Part shown: piece by piece, positions 11,272 to 22,652 of the stretch
Layout of the letters: each line of letters begins with the position of its first letter
How positions within the stretch are numbered: position 1 is the stretch's first letter
Assembly (NCBI RefSeq): GCF_018812025.1
Contig: NC_063046.1
Span: forward strand, 526,328 to 590,327
Direction: 5' to 3'
DNA: 64,000 nt
From: Megalobrama amblycephala
Taxonomy: Eukaryota; Chordata; Actinopteri; Cypriniformes; Xenocyprididae
Made by a program: the position numbers and the translations under genes
The notes under the pieces: model-generated
The model's input: the letters and a program-made list of their open reading frames with translations, nothing else
What the model was told of the DNA's origin: nothing
The model's database searches: none

Positions 11272-11800
11272 ATGATAATAATAATTCCTTACATTTATAT
11301 AGCACTTTTCTGGGTACTCAAAGCGCTTTTACATATGGAAGCTAAACCTTGCTTGGGGTATTCTCCACGTGCCTGCCCATGTTATAGTTCTGTCTATGAC
11401 TGCCTCCCAGGTTGTCCAATTGCCCCGACATTGCTGACTCACTGCTTTGATCTTATAGTTTTCCTTCTCCATCTTAATAACCTCTGAGATCACCAGGTTT
11501 CCCTTCTCCTTTTTTGTGGCTTTGGACCACAACTTGTGAGTCATTCCCCATCCAAGGCCAGCCCTGCCTGTCTGCACCCACCCAACAATCTCCTGATGTT
11601 TTAGCTGGTTGATGGCCCGATCTACTACTTTTGCTGCACTGCACTTTTGTCCAAAATGGAATTTAACCTTGGAGTTGTGGACAGTCGGGTCAGGTGAGTC
11701 TCTTAGCTTGTAGCCCAGGCTGATAGATTTCAGGGGAAGCTGAAAGGTGTTTCTTCCAAACAGTACTTTCACTTTTAGAACATATCTTCATTTTTATTGA
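11272..11800 (-). mobile_element. LINE 3' end fragment
   Basis: On the minus strand an open frame (11329-11772, 147 codons, containing KIKAVSQQCRGNWTTWEAV) is followed by AAAGCGCTTTGAGTACCCAG and GTGCTATATAAATGTAAG, then an ATT-rich microsatellite tail. This 3' tail is the kind used by teleost L2-like LINEs. The frame resembles the region after the reverse transcriptase in the same LINE family found at 36547-38700. It is 5'-truncated. The clade is not certain. Confidence 0.75.
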
Positions 11801-11913
11801 AAATAAATGCCTTTCTGATGTGATATGTGATGGGAAAAGGGAGAAGAGAGAGCTTGCCAAAAGGCGGACTCAAAACCGGGTCACAAGTCAGTTCTATGCA
11901 CCTTACGCACTAC
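11800..11913. other. Short unassigned gap
   Basis: No coding or structural signal is seen between the LINE fragment and the inverted-repeat composite. Confidence 0.4.
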
Positions 11914-12049
11914 TGCCGTAATCACAAAACATTTTATCTTAGTTCTCCTAAATAGTAATAAAAGTTCTTAAGCTAAGCTAAGGGCAGGGTTGACCTCGTT
12001 GCCGTGGATGATGTCAACATGCTTACTAAGTATGCCCACAGTGATGGGC

Positions 12050-13185
12050 TGATGACTTTGGAAACTAGTATTTCCATTTTTAACTAGGAAACTAGTATTT
12101 ACAATAATTATGACAGCATGTGAAGGCAGCACAAATCATAGAAACATTGTAGAACAAGGTATCATGTTGCCGTATTTAAATCAATATTTTAATATATAAA
12201 TGTTGCCATATTTTAATAAAGATTTTAAAATTTAGGCTAAGTGCCACTAATTAAACAAATATATGCTCAGCTAATTGTCAGCCTCTTACATGTCTGCATC
12301 TCGAGAGATTGCAGAATTCAAGCAACAAATGATGTCAAATAGAAATAAAGAAAATAAGAACAAATAATCAAACTATAAGCAACAGCACAAATAAACACAA
12401 TAGAGCAAAGCTTCAAATAAAATAATCAGTGCTTTTTTTTTAGATTTTTCAGGTATCTAACAGTAGTTTTCAGGTATAGAAAATGAAGAAATCAAATATA
12501 AAATAACACTGCATATTATCTTCACAGTATAAATTAAGATTAATCATTACTGAAGTTACAAAAACTCTGGGTTCGGGCCAAATACCGAGCTCGGAGCCCT
12601 CTCCCCAGACAGCACGCCAAATACGCATACCATTTATTATATCTGACTTATTTGTAAGTGTGAACTCGTGAAATAGGCAATATGTCAAAAAAAATGACCA
12701 ATCAAGTTGTGAATGTGTCCCTATGCCTTTAGGTTCTGTATCTTTTGGTTCTTTGATAAAATTGCCAATCTTAACGCTAATCGGACCAGGTCTTTGGTCC
12801 GAACCAAACGAACCAAACTACAAGTGTGAATGTGCCCTCTTGACTACTTCTCACAGAATTATGAACTGGTTTTACCACTAAAATGCTTTGTGAAATACGC
12901 TTAGAGCAAAAATTTAGGAGTCTTAAAATTAGGACTGACACACCCATTATTTTTGAGAGTTTCTTCTAAATTTGCAAGTTAGGAGCTACTTTTATCCTTT
13001 AGATGTTTCTCTTCCATTGTAGAAAAGTGAAGCCACCATGTGTCTCAATCTTGCGCTGATTCAGGACCCGAGTCTGCGCAGTAGTGAGTGAAGTGGAGCT
13101 ATGGTATCAAGGTCCCACCCACACTCCCGCAGAGTCAGCATATTGCAGTCGGGCAACAAGCCAGTACCATGGAGCTAAAGGCATA
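12050..13185. other. AT-rich sequence with MITE fragments
   Basis: No gene is supported. The stretch 12560-12840 (GAGCCCTCTCCCCAGACAGC, AACCAAACGAACCAAACTAC) resembles fish DNA-transposon debris; a related segment lies at 63300-63345. The stretch 12880-13010 carries GTTAGGAGCTACTTTTATCC, typical of the same family as the outer arms. Confidence 0.45.
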
Positions 13186-13189
13186 CATC

Positions 13190-14786
13190 TGCCTTTCTCT
13201 TGATTATTAAAATCCCACATATTCCCCATAAATATTTTTAAGGTTGTTGTAATTATTTTTGCTAACAATCTATTAATCCTTTGATTAAGGTCATTCCTTC
13301 TTGTAATATAATCCATCCAACATTCATAACTTTATAAACTCTGGGATCTCTGTCTGCCTCATAATGTAATACTCTCCATAAACTCCTGGGGGCGTACATT
13401 ACTGTTTGATAATCTAAGTCTCCATTCAAGTCATAGGATAATCTGTATTCAGATTTCATGATATTTTTACTATTATGATATTCTGGGATTTCTGTGGGTA
13501 TCACCCAGAATATTCTTCCCGTTATATTAGGATGTCGTACCCTTACTAATAGGCATTGAGTAATACTCATACAGCCATCTATTTTCATATTGTATCCTCA
13601 TAACATAATGACTGTCTTTCTTCAAGATGTTTTAACCATAAGTCCTTTTGATTCCCTCATTAATATTATCACTGATATTTCCAAGAATGTCCCACAGTCT
13701 AAATTGCAAGACCATCTGATCTGTTAAAATTTGTTTCTATAATTCTGGATTGTTCTCCATAATTTGTGATCTTAATCTTTGCCATGTAAGAATGATAACC
13801 AGTGTTTACTTTCTTTTTCCTTATCCCAGGTTAATCCTGCTCTGGCTCTATAATCATCTCCACAAATCCATTTGGACTCATTTCATTACATGGACAAGAA
13901 GTTACTTGATATTCTCCTCGACCTTTGATGAATTGTCCTTCATATCTGTTCATGGTTTTGCAATTTTGATCTTTCATAATCTGAAAATAACCATCTAAGG
14001 CCTTTTTTCGCTATATAGTGTGCAATTCCCACTTATACTATTCTCCTGTACATTTGTGTATCTTTTGCTCTGGGCATTTCTCCCAGTATTTTGTCATGCT
14101 CACACTTATTTGGTATAGGTTTTCTTTTGACCAGAATACATTCCAGGCCTGATAATCACTTTTGCTGTTCTGTTGGTCTTACTATGTCATTTTATCCATG
14201 GGAAAGGGTCTATTTTTTTGTAAAATATTTACGACATTCCCCTTCAAAAACTAATACAGGATTTGGAAGGTTTGTCATTAGTTTAATTCCTGTCTCTCTG
14301 GTTGTTATGCTCACTTGTGTTGGGTTGATTTGATATTCTTTGTTATCTATTTTTACTTGCTCTTGATGCGTTTGATAGCATCCATGTTTTTCTCCAGGAC
14401 CTACATATTCTATCCCACTTTTCTTATGCCAAATCCATATTTTTCTTATTTGAGTAATGTTAACTATTTCTTTTCTCAGTCTACATTTTACCATTGTATA
14501 ATTTCCAACTTTCAAGGTATTTAATATCTCTGAACATTTAGTATTTTTATACTATAGTACAATTTGTGACTTCATGTATGTAAATTTGGTCTACTACTAT
14601 CAGTTGTGTAGCAAAATCAACTAAGGGCCAAATTCCTGCTAGGACTATGGTCCCTGTTATCAAAATTGCCAGTAATAGAGGTTTGGGCAGGCATGGTTCC
14701 TTCCATTTCTTCATTTTTCTTGCCCAGTCTTCACGTTTTTCTCCATCATCCAATTTCATAATTCCTGAAAAATAAAAACAAAACAA
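13190..14786 (-). pseudogene. env: Retroviral env-like remnant
   Basis: Open pieces at 14786-14547, 14515-14210, 13588-13262 and 13316-13107 lie in succession on the minus strand. The first has a charged N-terminal stretch, then a hydrophobic segment (PKPLLLAILITGTIVLAGIW) that would act as a signal anchor, then N-glycosylation sites. The last pieces hold several Cys and a heptad-like stretch before homology is lost at about 13190. Assignment rests on position after integrase and on these features, not on a clear family match. Confidence 0.5.
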
Positions 14787-14865
14787 TTAATGGGAGTTTT
14801 CTGGGGGCCCCTTCCATCCTCTTTATTTCCAATGGACATTCCTGACTCAAGAATAATCCTGCACG

Positions 14866-15600
14866 TTATTCCCGAGCCGGTTCCATTTCAACGGCGCAGG
14901 CGAGTACTTCAGGTTCTGATGTTGCGGTCAAATTCACAATCACTTTGATTTCCAAAGTAAATGCCGGTAGATCTTCAGTTTCACCTTCCATAATAGGTTT
15001 TCGCTGTGTACCAGCATTCTTTTTCTGAGGGCTTCCCTCCTGACAGAAGTCTATCTGCACACATCCGACCCTGGTAACTTTTTGTATTATTTCGTTCTGC
15101 CAACGTTCTTCGTCAATTTGTCCAAACTGGCAACTCATATTACTATTTTCCTCGTTACATTAGCCTCGTCTGGGACAATCAACTCTTGGTGACATTATTT
15201 GTTCTCCATCACCATTTTCCATTAGCAATGGTTACAATTGACCAGATAATTCCTTTTCCTTCCCTGGATCCACTAGCATCCATTTGCTTTGAACTTCCTC
15301 TATTCCTTGACGACATCTTGGCGTCCAGGAATAATCAATACTGCTGTTGCTTAGCTGTCTTAGATAATTGTCATTATCTAGGCCCACACTTGTTGCATTC
15401 CAACTACTGCATACTAAACCACAAGCTTTATGCCATGCCCACACCCTATGCCTTCCTATCACCAGTAATTCTCCTTTTTCCATATCACTAATGCATTTTA
15501 TGCATTTCAAGCCTGTCCATACACACTCACAGCTATCCTTCGGATTTCCTGTTCTTTGAGTCATTATTACCTCTAGTTTGGATACTTTATTCTGCATTCC
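14866..15600 (-). pseudogene. Region between retroviral pol and env
   Basis: Two open pieces, 15597-15232 and 15138-14866, contain cysteine-rich and glycosylatable stretches. They may be the start of env or an accessory frame. I do not recognise a domain. Confidence 0.3.
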
Positions 15601-16059
15601 TCACATATGACACACAGTGCTCCCTTTATTGCTCCGGGATGCTCCTTATACTGACTGCTCTTAATTTTTGGTTCCTCTAGGGGCTTTTCCTTAAGATCCT
15701 TTTTACACCTAGGTTTATCTTTAGCTGGACCGTCCCGCCATATATATTCTCCAAAACATCCACATATTACACAGTTTCCTTCAGCCTGTTACACTTTAAA
15801 CTCACAGCACTGCCTATTTTCTCTTTTTCATGTTGTGTGTAATATGTGGTTTCATGTTGTGTGTTTGTCACAATGTAATTCGTTCTGCTTTTTGAGACTA
15901 GTCATGTCTCTGCTCTTATCACTCCTCTCTGACTGTTGATTGTTATCAAGTATTTAAGCTTCAGTTCCTCTGTATCTTCCAAGTCTTGCTTTCGTAATGT
16001 TTTAGTCACCTTTGACCAAAGACCTTTTAGATCAAATTCCATTATTCTGTAATTCTACT

Positions 16060-16165
16060 GTGTGCTGGTCAATTATTTATACAATTTAATTAAATCTTTA
16101 AATGGTTTGATCTTGTCTTTATTCTCTAGTTTTATCCACACAGTGTCTCCTACCTAACACATATG
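16060..16165 (-). pseudogene. pol: Retroviral integrase C-terminal fragment
   Basis: The minus strand encodes VGDTVWIKLENKDKIKPFK, typical of the SH3-like C-terminal domain of retroviral integrases. It continues the integrase core at 18265-18000 across the nested insertion. Confidence 0.55.
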
Positions 16166-16251
16166 TTCCTGCTTGATCGGACAGTCATTCTTTGTTCCTC
16201 TTTTTATATCTGTGATTTTATATCTGTGATATAATGTTTTATATCGTTTGC

Positions 16252-18015
16252 CTTCAGAACACAATTTAAGATATTTTGATGAAATCCAAGATGGATTTTT
16301 TTTATCCTCCATTGACAGCAAAGCAATTAACACTGTCAAGGCCCATAAAGGTAGTAAAAACATTGTTAAAACAGTCCATGTGACTATAGTGGTTCACCCT
16401 TTATGTTATGAAGCCACAAGAATTCTTTTTGTGTCCAAAAAAATAAAAGTAAAGAATTTATACAAGAACTTCTTCTCTTCCGTGTGGGACTCCAGCGCGC
16501 GTTCACGAGAGCGCCACGACACATGCGTGTGGTGCTGACGCAGGATCCGGCGTTCTGACGTCAAAACCTGGAAGCGCTCTTGTAGACACTTGTAACCAAT
16601 TATCACGAAGCAATGACATTTTAAAAAAATACGGGGGTTGTATGCTAGATTACAACTGTTTAATACAGAAAGAAAACACTGGACAAATGGACAGAAGTTG
16701 CATGAATTGCATAAAAATGACTTGAGCTAGCTGTATTTTCTGTATTTTTCTTACCTCTATAGCACTACTGTCCTCCGCTGCAGCAGCTGAATTTAAACCC
16801 TTTGATAAGAGTTCGGTTAATTTTAGGCATTTGGTAGTGTCTGATTTAAGAGCCCTTTTTTTTTGCTTTCTCGAACCTTTTCTGCACCGCCCTTCTTTTT
16901 TTTTCTCTAACTTTTACTGACAATTTGCTCGTGTTGCGCTCTCTCTCTGATGACGTGCTTGATTTTGACTGAGTTTGATTGACAGGCGATCTAACCAATC
17001 ATAACGCCGTATCCACATTTATGTCCGACAAAGAGGTTACATTAACATCGTGGACTTGAATTTGAAAAATGTGTAGTGTCACAGGCTGCATGAACTGAGG
17101 CGCTAAAGCAATTTGTCAAGACACATTAAAGAGCCAATAAACGCTATTTACTGTTTAAATTTCTCTTGTTTGGTGTCCTCTTTGCTGGAATGTATTTTTC
17201 ACTCTGACAGAGCTGATGTGTGGCGTGAGAGCGCCATGGCTTGTCAGACATACATAGCAACAGTAACTAAAGGGGGCAGGTCGGTCGGCCCATCTCGAAA
17301 CTGACCCGACCATTTAACAATGGTCTTTACCACCTGTAACGACTGGGAGACTCAGGCAGGGGATCCAAATGCAGCGTTTATTAAAGATAAGCGTCGTCGT
17401 ACAAGCAGGGTAAACCAGGGGCAAACAGGAACAGCAGAGGGTAGACAGAATCGTAATCCAGGTACAGGCAGAGGTCAGAACGGGCAGATAACATTCACAG
17501 GTCGGTAAACAAAGCAAGGGTCAGAGGTAGGCAGCACAGGATCATGAAACAGACAACAGGCAGGAACGGTAACACAGGACAGGCAGACAAGGAATAACGC
17601 TTAGAAATGACACACTGGGTAATCAAGACTTCGCGATTAGATGGTGTGAGTGAGAGTCCTTTTATAGTCCAGGTAACAAGCTGCAGCTGGGTGTGGTGAT
17701 TAGTGAGGAGTGTGTGCATGGCTGTATGTGGCGACAGGTGATTGGTGTGGAGTGAACATGTGACTGACAAGGAGAATTGTGGGAAGTGTAGTCCGGGGAG
17801 TGACAGGAACAGACGGTGATCATGACACCACCTTTATGGGCCTTGACAGTGTTAATTGCTTTGCTGTCAACGGAGGATAAAAAAAATATCTCGGATTTCA
17901 TCAAAATATCTTAAATTGTGTTCCGAAGGCGAATGAAGGTCTTACGTGGTTGGAACTACATGAGGGTGAGTAATTAATGTCAGAAATTTCATTTTTGGGG
18001 GAACTAATCATTTAA
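16252..18015. mobile_element. DNA element nested in the retrovirus
   Basis: Inverted arms 16252-16356 and about 17829-17930 share AACACAATTTAAGATATTTT, GATGAAATCC and TTGACAGCAAAGCAATTAAC. The right side continues to CATTTTTGGGGGAACTAATC and a TTAA at 18012-18015, the usual outer end of this fish repeat; the left end is shorter, so it is truncated. It splits the integrase of the retrovirus. Its own body is split by a solo LTR at 17335-17827. Confidence 0.7.
17335..17827 (-). repeat. Solo LTR with 5-bp target duplication
   Basis: The 493-bp unit runs TGTAAC to CATGACA and is flanked by CCACC on both sides (17330-17334 and 17828-17832). Read on the minus strand it has a CTATAAAAGG TATA box and AATAAACGCTGCATTTGG near its end, the layout of a fish gypsy LTR. 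No internal sequence remains, so it is the product of LTR-LTR recombination. It is unrelated to the LTR at 10067. Confidence 0.9.
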
Positions 18016-18265
18016 CTATTGTTTTTCCACTTGTTTCTTTCAAAGCTTTAGCCCAAATTTTTCCAGTGTAACCATCTGTTGCTACTACGATGTATCTATG
18101 TCCTAACTTTGTTTTAGGATTAAGGGGACCAGCTATGTACACTGACCATTCTTCATTAACTCTTTGTGGGGTTATGCATCCATAGTCATTTCTTAATGTT
18201 TTCCAGTATCCTTTTCTCATGCAGTTCTCACAATTTTTTCTTACCTCGATATTTTTTTCCTCCAA
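18000..18265 (-). pseudogene. pol: Retroviral integrase core fragment
   Basis: A zinc-finger-end CENC motif is followed by a segment beginning WSVYIAGPLNPKTKLGHRYI and VVATDGYTGKIWA, matching the start of retroviral integrase cores: the usual first Asp after W and its neighbour differ, the second D lies in ATDGYTG. The frame is cut at 18015 by the nested DNA element. Confidence 0.65.
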
Positions 18266-18350
18266 TTTGGAACATGTATTTTATTATCACTTACGATTTT
18301 TCCCATTAAGTTTACACTAGGATGTTTCGTTTGATCATGGATTTTTCCTC

Positions 18351-19060
18351 TTATATTACTACTATTCTTTGAATTCTAAGTAATTTATCTACTTCGTTGT
18401 TTTTCCGTGCCGTTTCACTTTCGTCTTTGCTATGTCCCGGTTGATGGATTACAGTAAGATCCATTCCTTCTATATTCTGTTCTATCTCTTTCCAAATATC
18501 TGTGTGTTCTATTGGCTTCCCTTTACTCTTTGTATAATCATTTTCTTTCCAAATGTCCAAATTTTGGTTTATTCCTGTTTCAACATATTTACTGTCTGTA
18601 ATTAATATCGCCTGTTCTATGTTTAGCTCTTTCAATTTTTTCCTTGCCTTTACGTTTTATTATGTAACCCCAAAGTGCCTGCTCATCTTTAAGAGTTTTT
18701 GAACCGTCAGTATAAACTACCGTAATTTTCACCAAGTCTAATTTTTTCTTCTGACACTTTTTCTGTTCTTTGTGTCTAAATTTCAGGTCTGAGTCTAACA
18801 GCATGTCTCCCCATCTTTCCCATCCCATCTCCCCATCTTTCCCATCTTCCCACCTTACTATCTTTCACTTTATTTTTACTCAAATGTGCCATTACTGGCT
18901 CGTCAGTGTTAATATAAATTAACTTCCCTCTGGCTAGGCCATTCAATTCTGGATATCTTTTACTTAAGGCTGTTAACTTCTTTTCAATTGGTGTAAACTT
19001 TTGGCCATATGTTAGACTGCGTCCTTCAATTATTTTTTGATCCTACTTCCGTTCTAATGA
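18351..19060 (-). pseudogene. pol: Retroviral RT connection and RNase H remnant
   Basis: From high to low coordinate: an RT-connection-like piece (YGQKFTPIEKKLTALSKRYP, about 19015-18950), then RNase H with VVYTDGSK (near 18718), ITDSKYVETG (near 18600) and a late HQPGHS (near 18440). The catalytic acidic residues are visible but the frame shifts between 18640 and 18590. The protease and the polymerase active-site region are not found. Confidence 0.7.
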
Positions 19061-19399
19061 TCTACCTCTCTCTCTGGTTGAGTTTTTATATTTTACTCCT
19101 TTGATGTTTACTTCAGGCCAATCGTTCTTTATCTGATGTAAGCTCAAGCTCAAGAGCTCAAGCTCTCCTGCCCTCTAATTATGTAACCTTACTTCTCTAA
19201 GATTGTTATCTGATGAGTCCCTACTTTGACTGTCGCTCTCTTCTTCTGTTGTGTCTTGCTCAATAGAGTCTGACAGTCATTCTTGTGACCCTTCTTGTGG
19301 GGTCACAAGAAGATCATTCTTGTGATCTTCTTCCTCTTGGGGTTCAAGATCTTCCTCCCAACGTGCAGTAGGTTTCAACTTACTTATGTTTTCTGCTAA

Positions 19400-19950
19400 C
19401 CTTGGCTTTACTTTGTATTTCTCTTCTTGCAGTTTAATAATATTTTTATTTTCTCTTGATCTCTCTCTTTAACGAGGAAATTTATGGTTATTGAAATTTT
19501 TTGGGACATTTCTATTATTCCAGCTGCGATGTCTGTGTACTACTATCGGTTAGTACTATATGTGCCACACTATTCCATTTTGGAGAACTGCCTGCTGAGG
19601 ACCTAATCTGATTCTCATATTCTCTCTTTCTTTAAGAGCGTCTTCCCCTAAGCATACAAAAACTGCTCCAACTATTCGTAATCCTTTGATCATATGTGGA
19701 TTTCCATACACAACTGCCATGCCTTCAGACATTTGTTCCATCCAACGCACATAGATCCTTTGCAATCCATCTCAGCTTGGTAACCATAAAAGTATCTGAC
19801 CTGGCTCTATCTCCTGAACCGAGGTCTCTGCCCTTAAGGCCTTTTTCTCCCATGCTTTTACCTGGTGGTCTCCCCAGGTGTAGGCTTGAATTAAGATATT
19901 ACTGGGTTTTCTCTGGGCTTTTTTACCTGCTATACTAGGGTGTCCCCTAC
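19400..19950 (-). pseudogene. Possible gag remnant
   Basis: The minus strand has an open piece at 19765-19556 (69 codons) with further codon-like sequence upstream. Position between the primer site and pol is the main reason for the call. No zinc knuckle is visible. Confidence 0.3.
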
Positions 19951-20160
19951 TACAGGTTTCTCAACTCAATAGCCCCTCTAGACCCCTCTCTAGGTCTCAC
20001 GGGTATTGATCCCATTTCCTGGCCCTTCAGTCCTTTCTCTGGACTGGAATATACTAAGTCTCTCTGGACTAGGATCTAACCAAATCCTTTCTGGATTGGT
20101 CTATGTGGGTCTTACAGACAGCTCTTCAATGTGGTTTCGACACTTTCAACTTAAAACTCA

Positions 20161-20174
20161 AACTTTGGGTGCCA
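20161..20174 (-). promoter_or_regulatory. Retroviral primer-binding-like site
   Basis: On the minus strand TGGCACCCAAAGTT follows directly after CTAACA, the CA-type end of an LTR. It resembles the lysine tRNA primer site with a few mismatches. Sequence above 20175, up to roughly 20640, would be the LTR; its far end is not identifiable. Confidence 0.45.
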
Positions 20175-20639
20175 TGTTAGTCAGTGCAACCTTTTATAGT
20201 ACACCTTTTAACCCTAGGATTATTCAGGTAGGGTAAGGAAAGTCAAATCTAGTCTAAACCATAAGATACTCAAACACCAGCAGGTTGACGTTCTTCAGGA
20301 ATGATGTACAAGACTACCTTGTGGTTGTTGTTTATCGAGGCTCAGTTTGTAGTTATAATAAGTAAAGTCTCACGGAAGGCAAATGTAACAATAAAATATC
20401 TCTTTTATTGGTTATAATACAAAGCAGTTAATGCAAAATAAAATAAAATAAAACTTAAATCAGCTTAAGCTAAAAAGCTCTATAACCTAGCTTTACCCAG
20501 CAATACTGGAGATGCTGTTAAGCGCCCCTCGTTAGGGTATCAGGTGTCCTTCTACGCTTAATGCAGGCAGGCCTTTTACTCCTCAGACTTTTATACTAAT
20601 TTTTGGAAAATTCTAACTTCATATTACTCATTAATTGAT

Positions 20640-21050
20640 CAATGCATTTGATCCAATCTTCCTGCTGTAGGCGTATCAGTCTCTGTATCTCTTGCTTGCC
20701 CTGATGGATGTCCTTCCTCTGTCACCTATGCTGTCATCTTCTTCTAGCACTCTTCCTCTTCTTCACCAAAGTCTTTGTCTGGCTCACCTCCACTTTAGGT
20801 TGCAACATACTCTCTTAACCTTTGTGGTTGGTTACAATCATCAAACTCAAAAACCAAACTTTCACAACTGTTGCTTTGTCCTCTTATCTTATAACAAACA
20901 AAGGAAGTATTGCAGTTACTTAATTTCATAATCATTCAAGCATTCAAGCATAAATGGCCTTAACTTAAAAGCAAGCAAATAACTACATTGAAACAGGTGA
21001 ATAGCAATATCAATATTAATTTCCAAAACAAAATCAAGAACAAAGCATTT
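20640..21050. other. Unassigned AT-rich sequence
   Basis: No gene, tail or inverted repeat is evident between the LTR-like segment and the fold-back fragment. Confidence 0.4.
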
Positions 21051-21165
21051 ACTGCTGTATTTATAAACAGCTTATTAATGCTTTATAAATGATGAATTGA
21101 CTATTTACTAATGTTTAACTAATGCTTCATAGCGTGAGTTATTATAAAGTGTTACACCTTTAGTA
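21020..21165. repeat. Half copy of the fold-back hAT-like element
   Basis: The sequence runs from AAGAACAAAGCATTTACTGC through TAATGCTTCATAGCGTGAGT to TTATAAAGTGTTACAC and matches the right arm of 24630-25594. The left arm is missing. Confidence 0.7.
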
Positions 21166-22372
21166 GCACTTAAAATAGTCTTTTTGTAACAATTACTAAC
21201 ACCATGTCTATACCGCATCGCAACACAGAGTCCTAGATACGGGTGGGTACCCGTGACGTGACGGTGTAGACATGGTATTAGTAATTGTTGCAAAAAGACT
21301 ATTTTAGACATTTTTTTTTCGAAAAAACGAAACTGGCATTGCGTCAGTTGAGCTTTTTCCATACGTTGAATAGGGAAGGCATAGGATGAAGCGTAAGCTT
21401 TTTGAACTGTGAGAGTTTTACACTTTCTTCATAAGTTGAATATGGATGGTGGTCTGGCAGAAGCTCGATATTTGACTTCATAACTTGTCAAATATGATTT
21501 TTTTTTTTTTTTACACAAATGCATCATTTCACTTCAGAAGGCCTTTATTAACCCCCTGGAGCCATGTGGACTATGTTTATGATGGATGGATCATTGATTA
21601 AATCACCAACAAAGACTCCTCAATCACTGTGGGCAGAGTTAGTAAGCATGTTGACATCATCCATAGCACCAGATCTTTCTCTTAGCTTAAGAACTATTCC
21701 TGCTATTTAGGAGAACTCTTAGTGTTAAGATAAAATGTTTTGTGAATACGGCCACTGGTCTTGAAAGTTTTCAGCAGGAATCTCATAACTTGTGTGATAT
21801 TTGTGCAAGCATTTTAAAGCTAAAATACAGAGCTACACATTTCTAATGTTAATACTTCATGAACTTTATGTCTATTAAGTATTAATATTATCAATATGAT
21901 TTTATGTCTTCATTGTTGTGACCAAACTGTCATTCAGTTTTTCATTAGTTTAGTTAAAAACAGTGAAATGTCTTTATTTGTAGCTGTTTTAGCTCATTAA
22001 TGCTTTTAATTCATTCTAGTGGATCCCAGACCCCTGGACCCCATTATTACTTATCTTTCAATATATATGCATGAGCATTATTTTATTAAATCGTTCACCT
22101 CTTTCTGTGTGTATGTGCAGTGTGGAGGCACCTCATGCAGAGACCGGCCATACTGACCATTCAATTGACAGTAAGTCACTCATACTGACACTGACAGATA
22201 GTAAGACGTTTTATTTTAAGCATGAATAACACAACTTTGGTTTTGCAAAACCATAACACCACACATGCATTTACACTGGTGTATTCTTAAAGATTATACA
22301 AGAGCTTGAAATAATAATTTTGCTTTGAAAAATTGCACATGGAAAAGCATAGTAATTGCCATAATTGAACTG
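21166..22372. repeat. RNase downstream flank, paralogous to 40801-41741
   Basis: Blocks shared with the tandem units include TTTTGTAACA.TTACTAACAC near 21180, GGTGGTCTGGCAGAAGCT near 21450, the single arm near 21600-21752, and a long block from 22166 (ACAACTTTGGTTTTGCAAAA, GCACATGGAAAAGCATAGTA). The last block includes the RNase gene's likely polyadenylation site. About 300 bp near 21830-22140 has no counterpart there. Confidence 0.75.
22210..22215 (-). terminator. Candidate polyadenylation signal of the RNase gene
   Basis: AATAAA on the minus strand, 440 bp past the stop codon. No closer perfect signal was seen. The same motif is kept in the copied flanks near 41578 and 49401. Confidence 0.35.
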
Positions 22373-22652
22373 AAAACAGTAATAAACAGCAATAATTTCT
22401 CCAATCAAATATGTCAGGAAACATGACAAAAAAATCACTGATAATTTTTCATCACACATTCACTGATTCTGTACACATTAAATGAAACACTCACAAAAAT
22501 AAATGAAAATCTCCAACCCAAAAGGACTAAAAGCAGTTGTAGATGATAGAAGTGAAGCTAATGAACATTCGTCTTGGATAATGATGCTTATGCTAAACAT
22601 CCCGTAGAAATAACTTGCTACTATCTTTTCCCTTTTCAACCCTATATTGTAC

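Larger units (their letters stand above)
13190..20174 (-). mobile_element. Degenerate endogenous retrovirus
   Basis: On the minus strand the order is primer-binding-like site (20174-20161), gag-like remnant (about 19950-19400), RT connection and RNase H (19060-18351), integrase (18265-18000 and, after an insertion, 16165-16060) and an env-like region (15600-13190). Every gene has stops and frameshifts. Only one LTR edge is recognisable, at 20175, and the env end is cut near 13190. The virus group is uncertain: the primer site and env layout allow a foamy-like or an epsilon/gamma-like relationship. Confidence 0.75.
11914..21752. mobile_element. Composite bounded by long inverted repeats
   Basis: The left arm (about 11914-12050) and right arm (about 21620-21752) are inverted copies: GCCGT.ATC..AAAACATTTTATCTTA at the outside, then CTTAAGCTAAG, ATGATGTCAACATGCTTACTAA and CCCACAGTGAT inward. 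Related single arms occur at 41390-41550 and 49213-49373 and near 12880-13010. The arms look like the ends of a DNA transposon family; the interior is an endogenous retrovirus with further nested insertions. Whether both arms belong to one insertion or two facing MITEs is not settled. Confidence 0.6.

Noticed and set aside
17320..17770. Small frames on both strands
   Set aside because: They are wholly inside the solo LTR.
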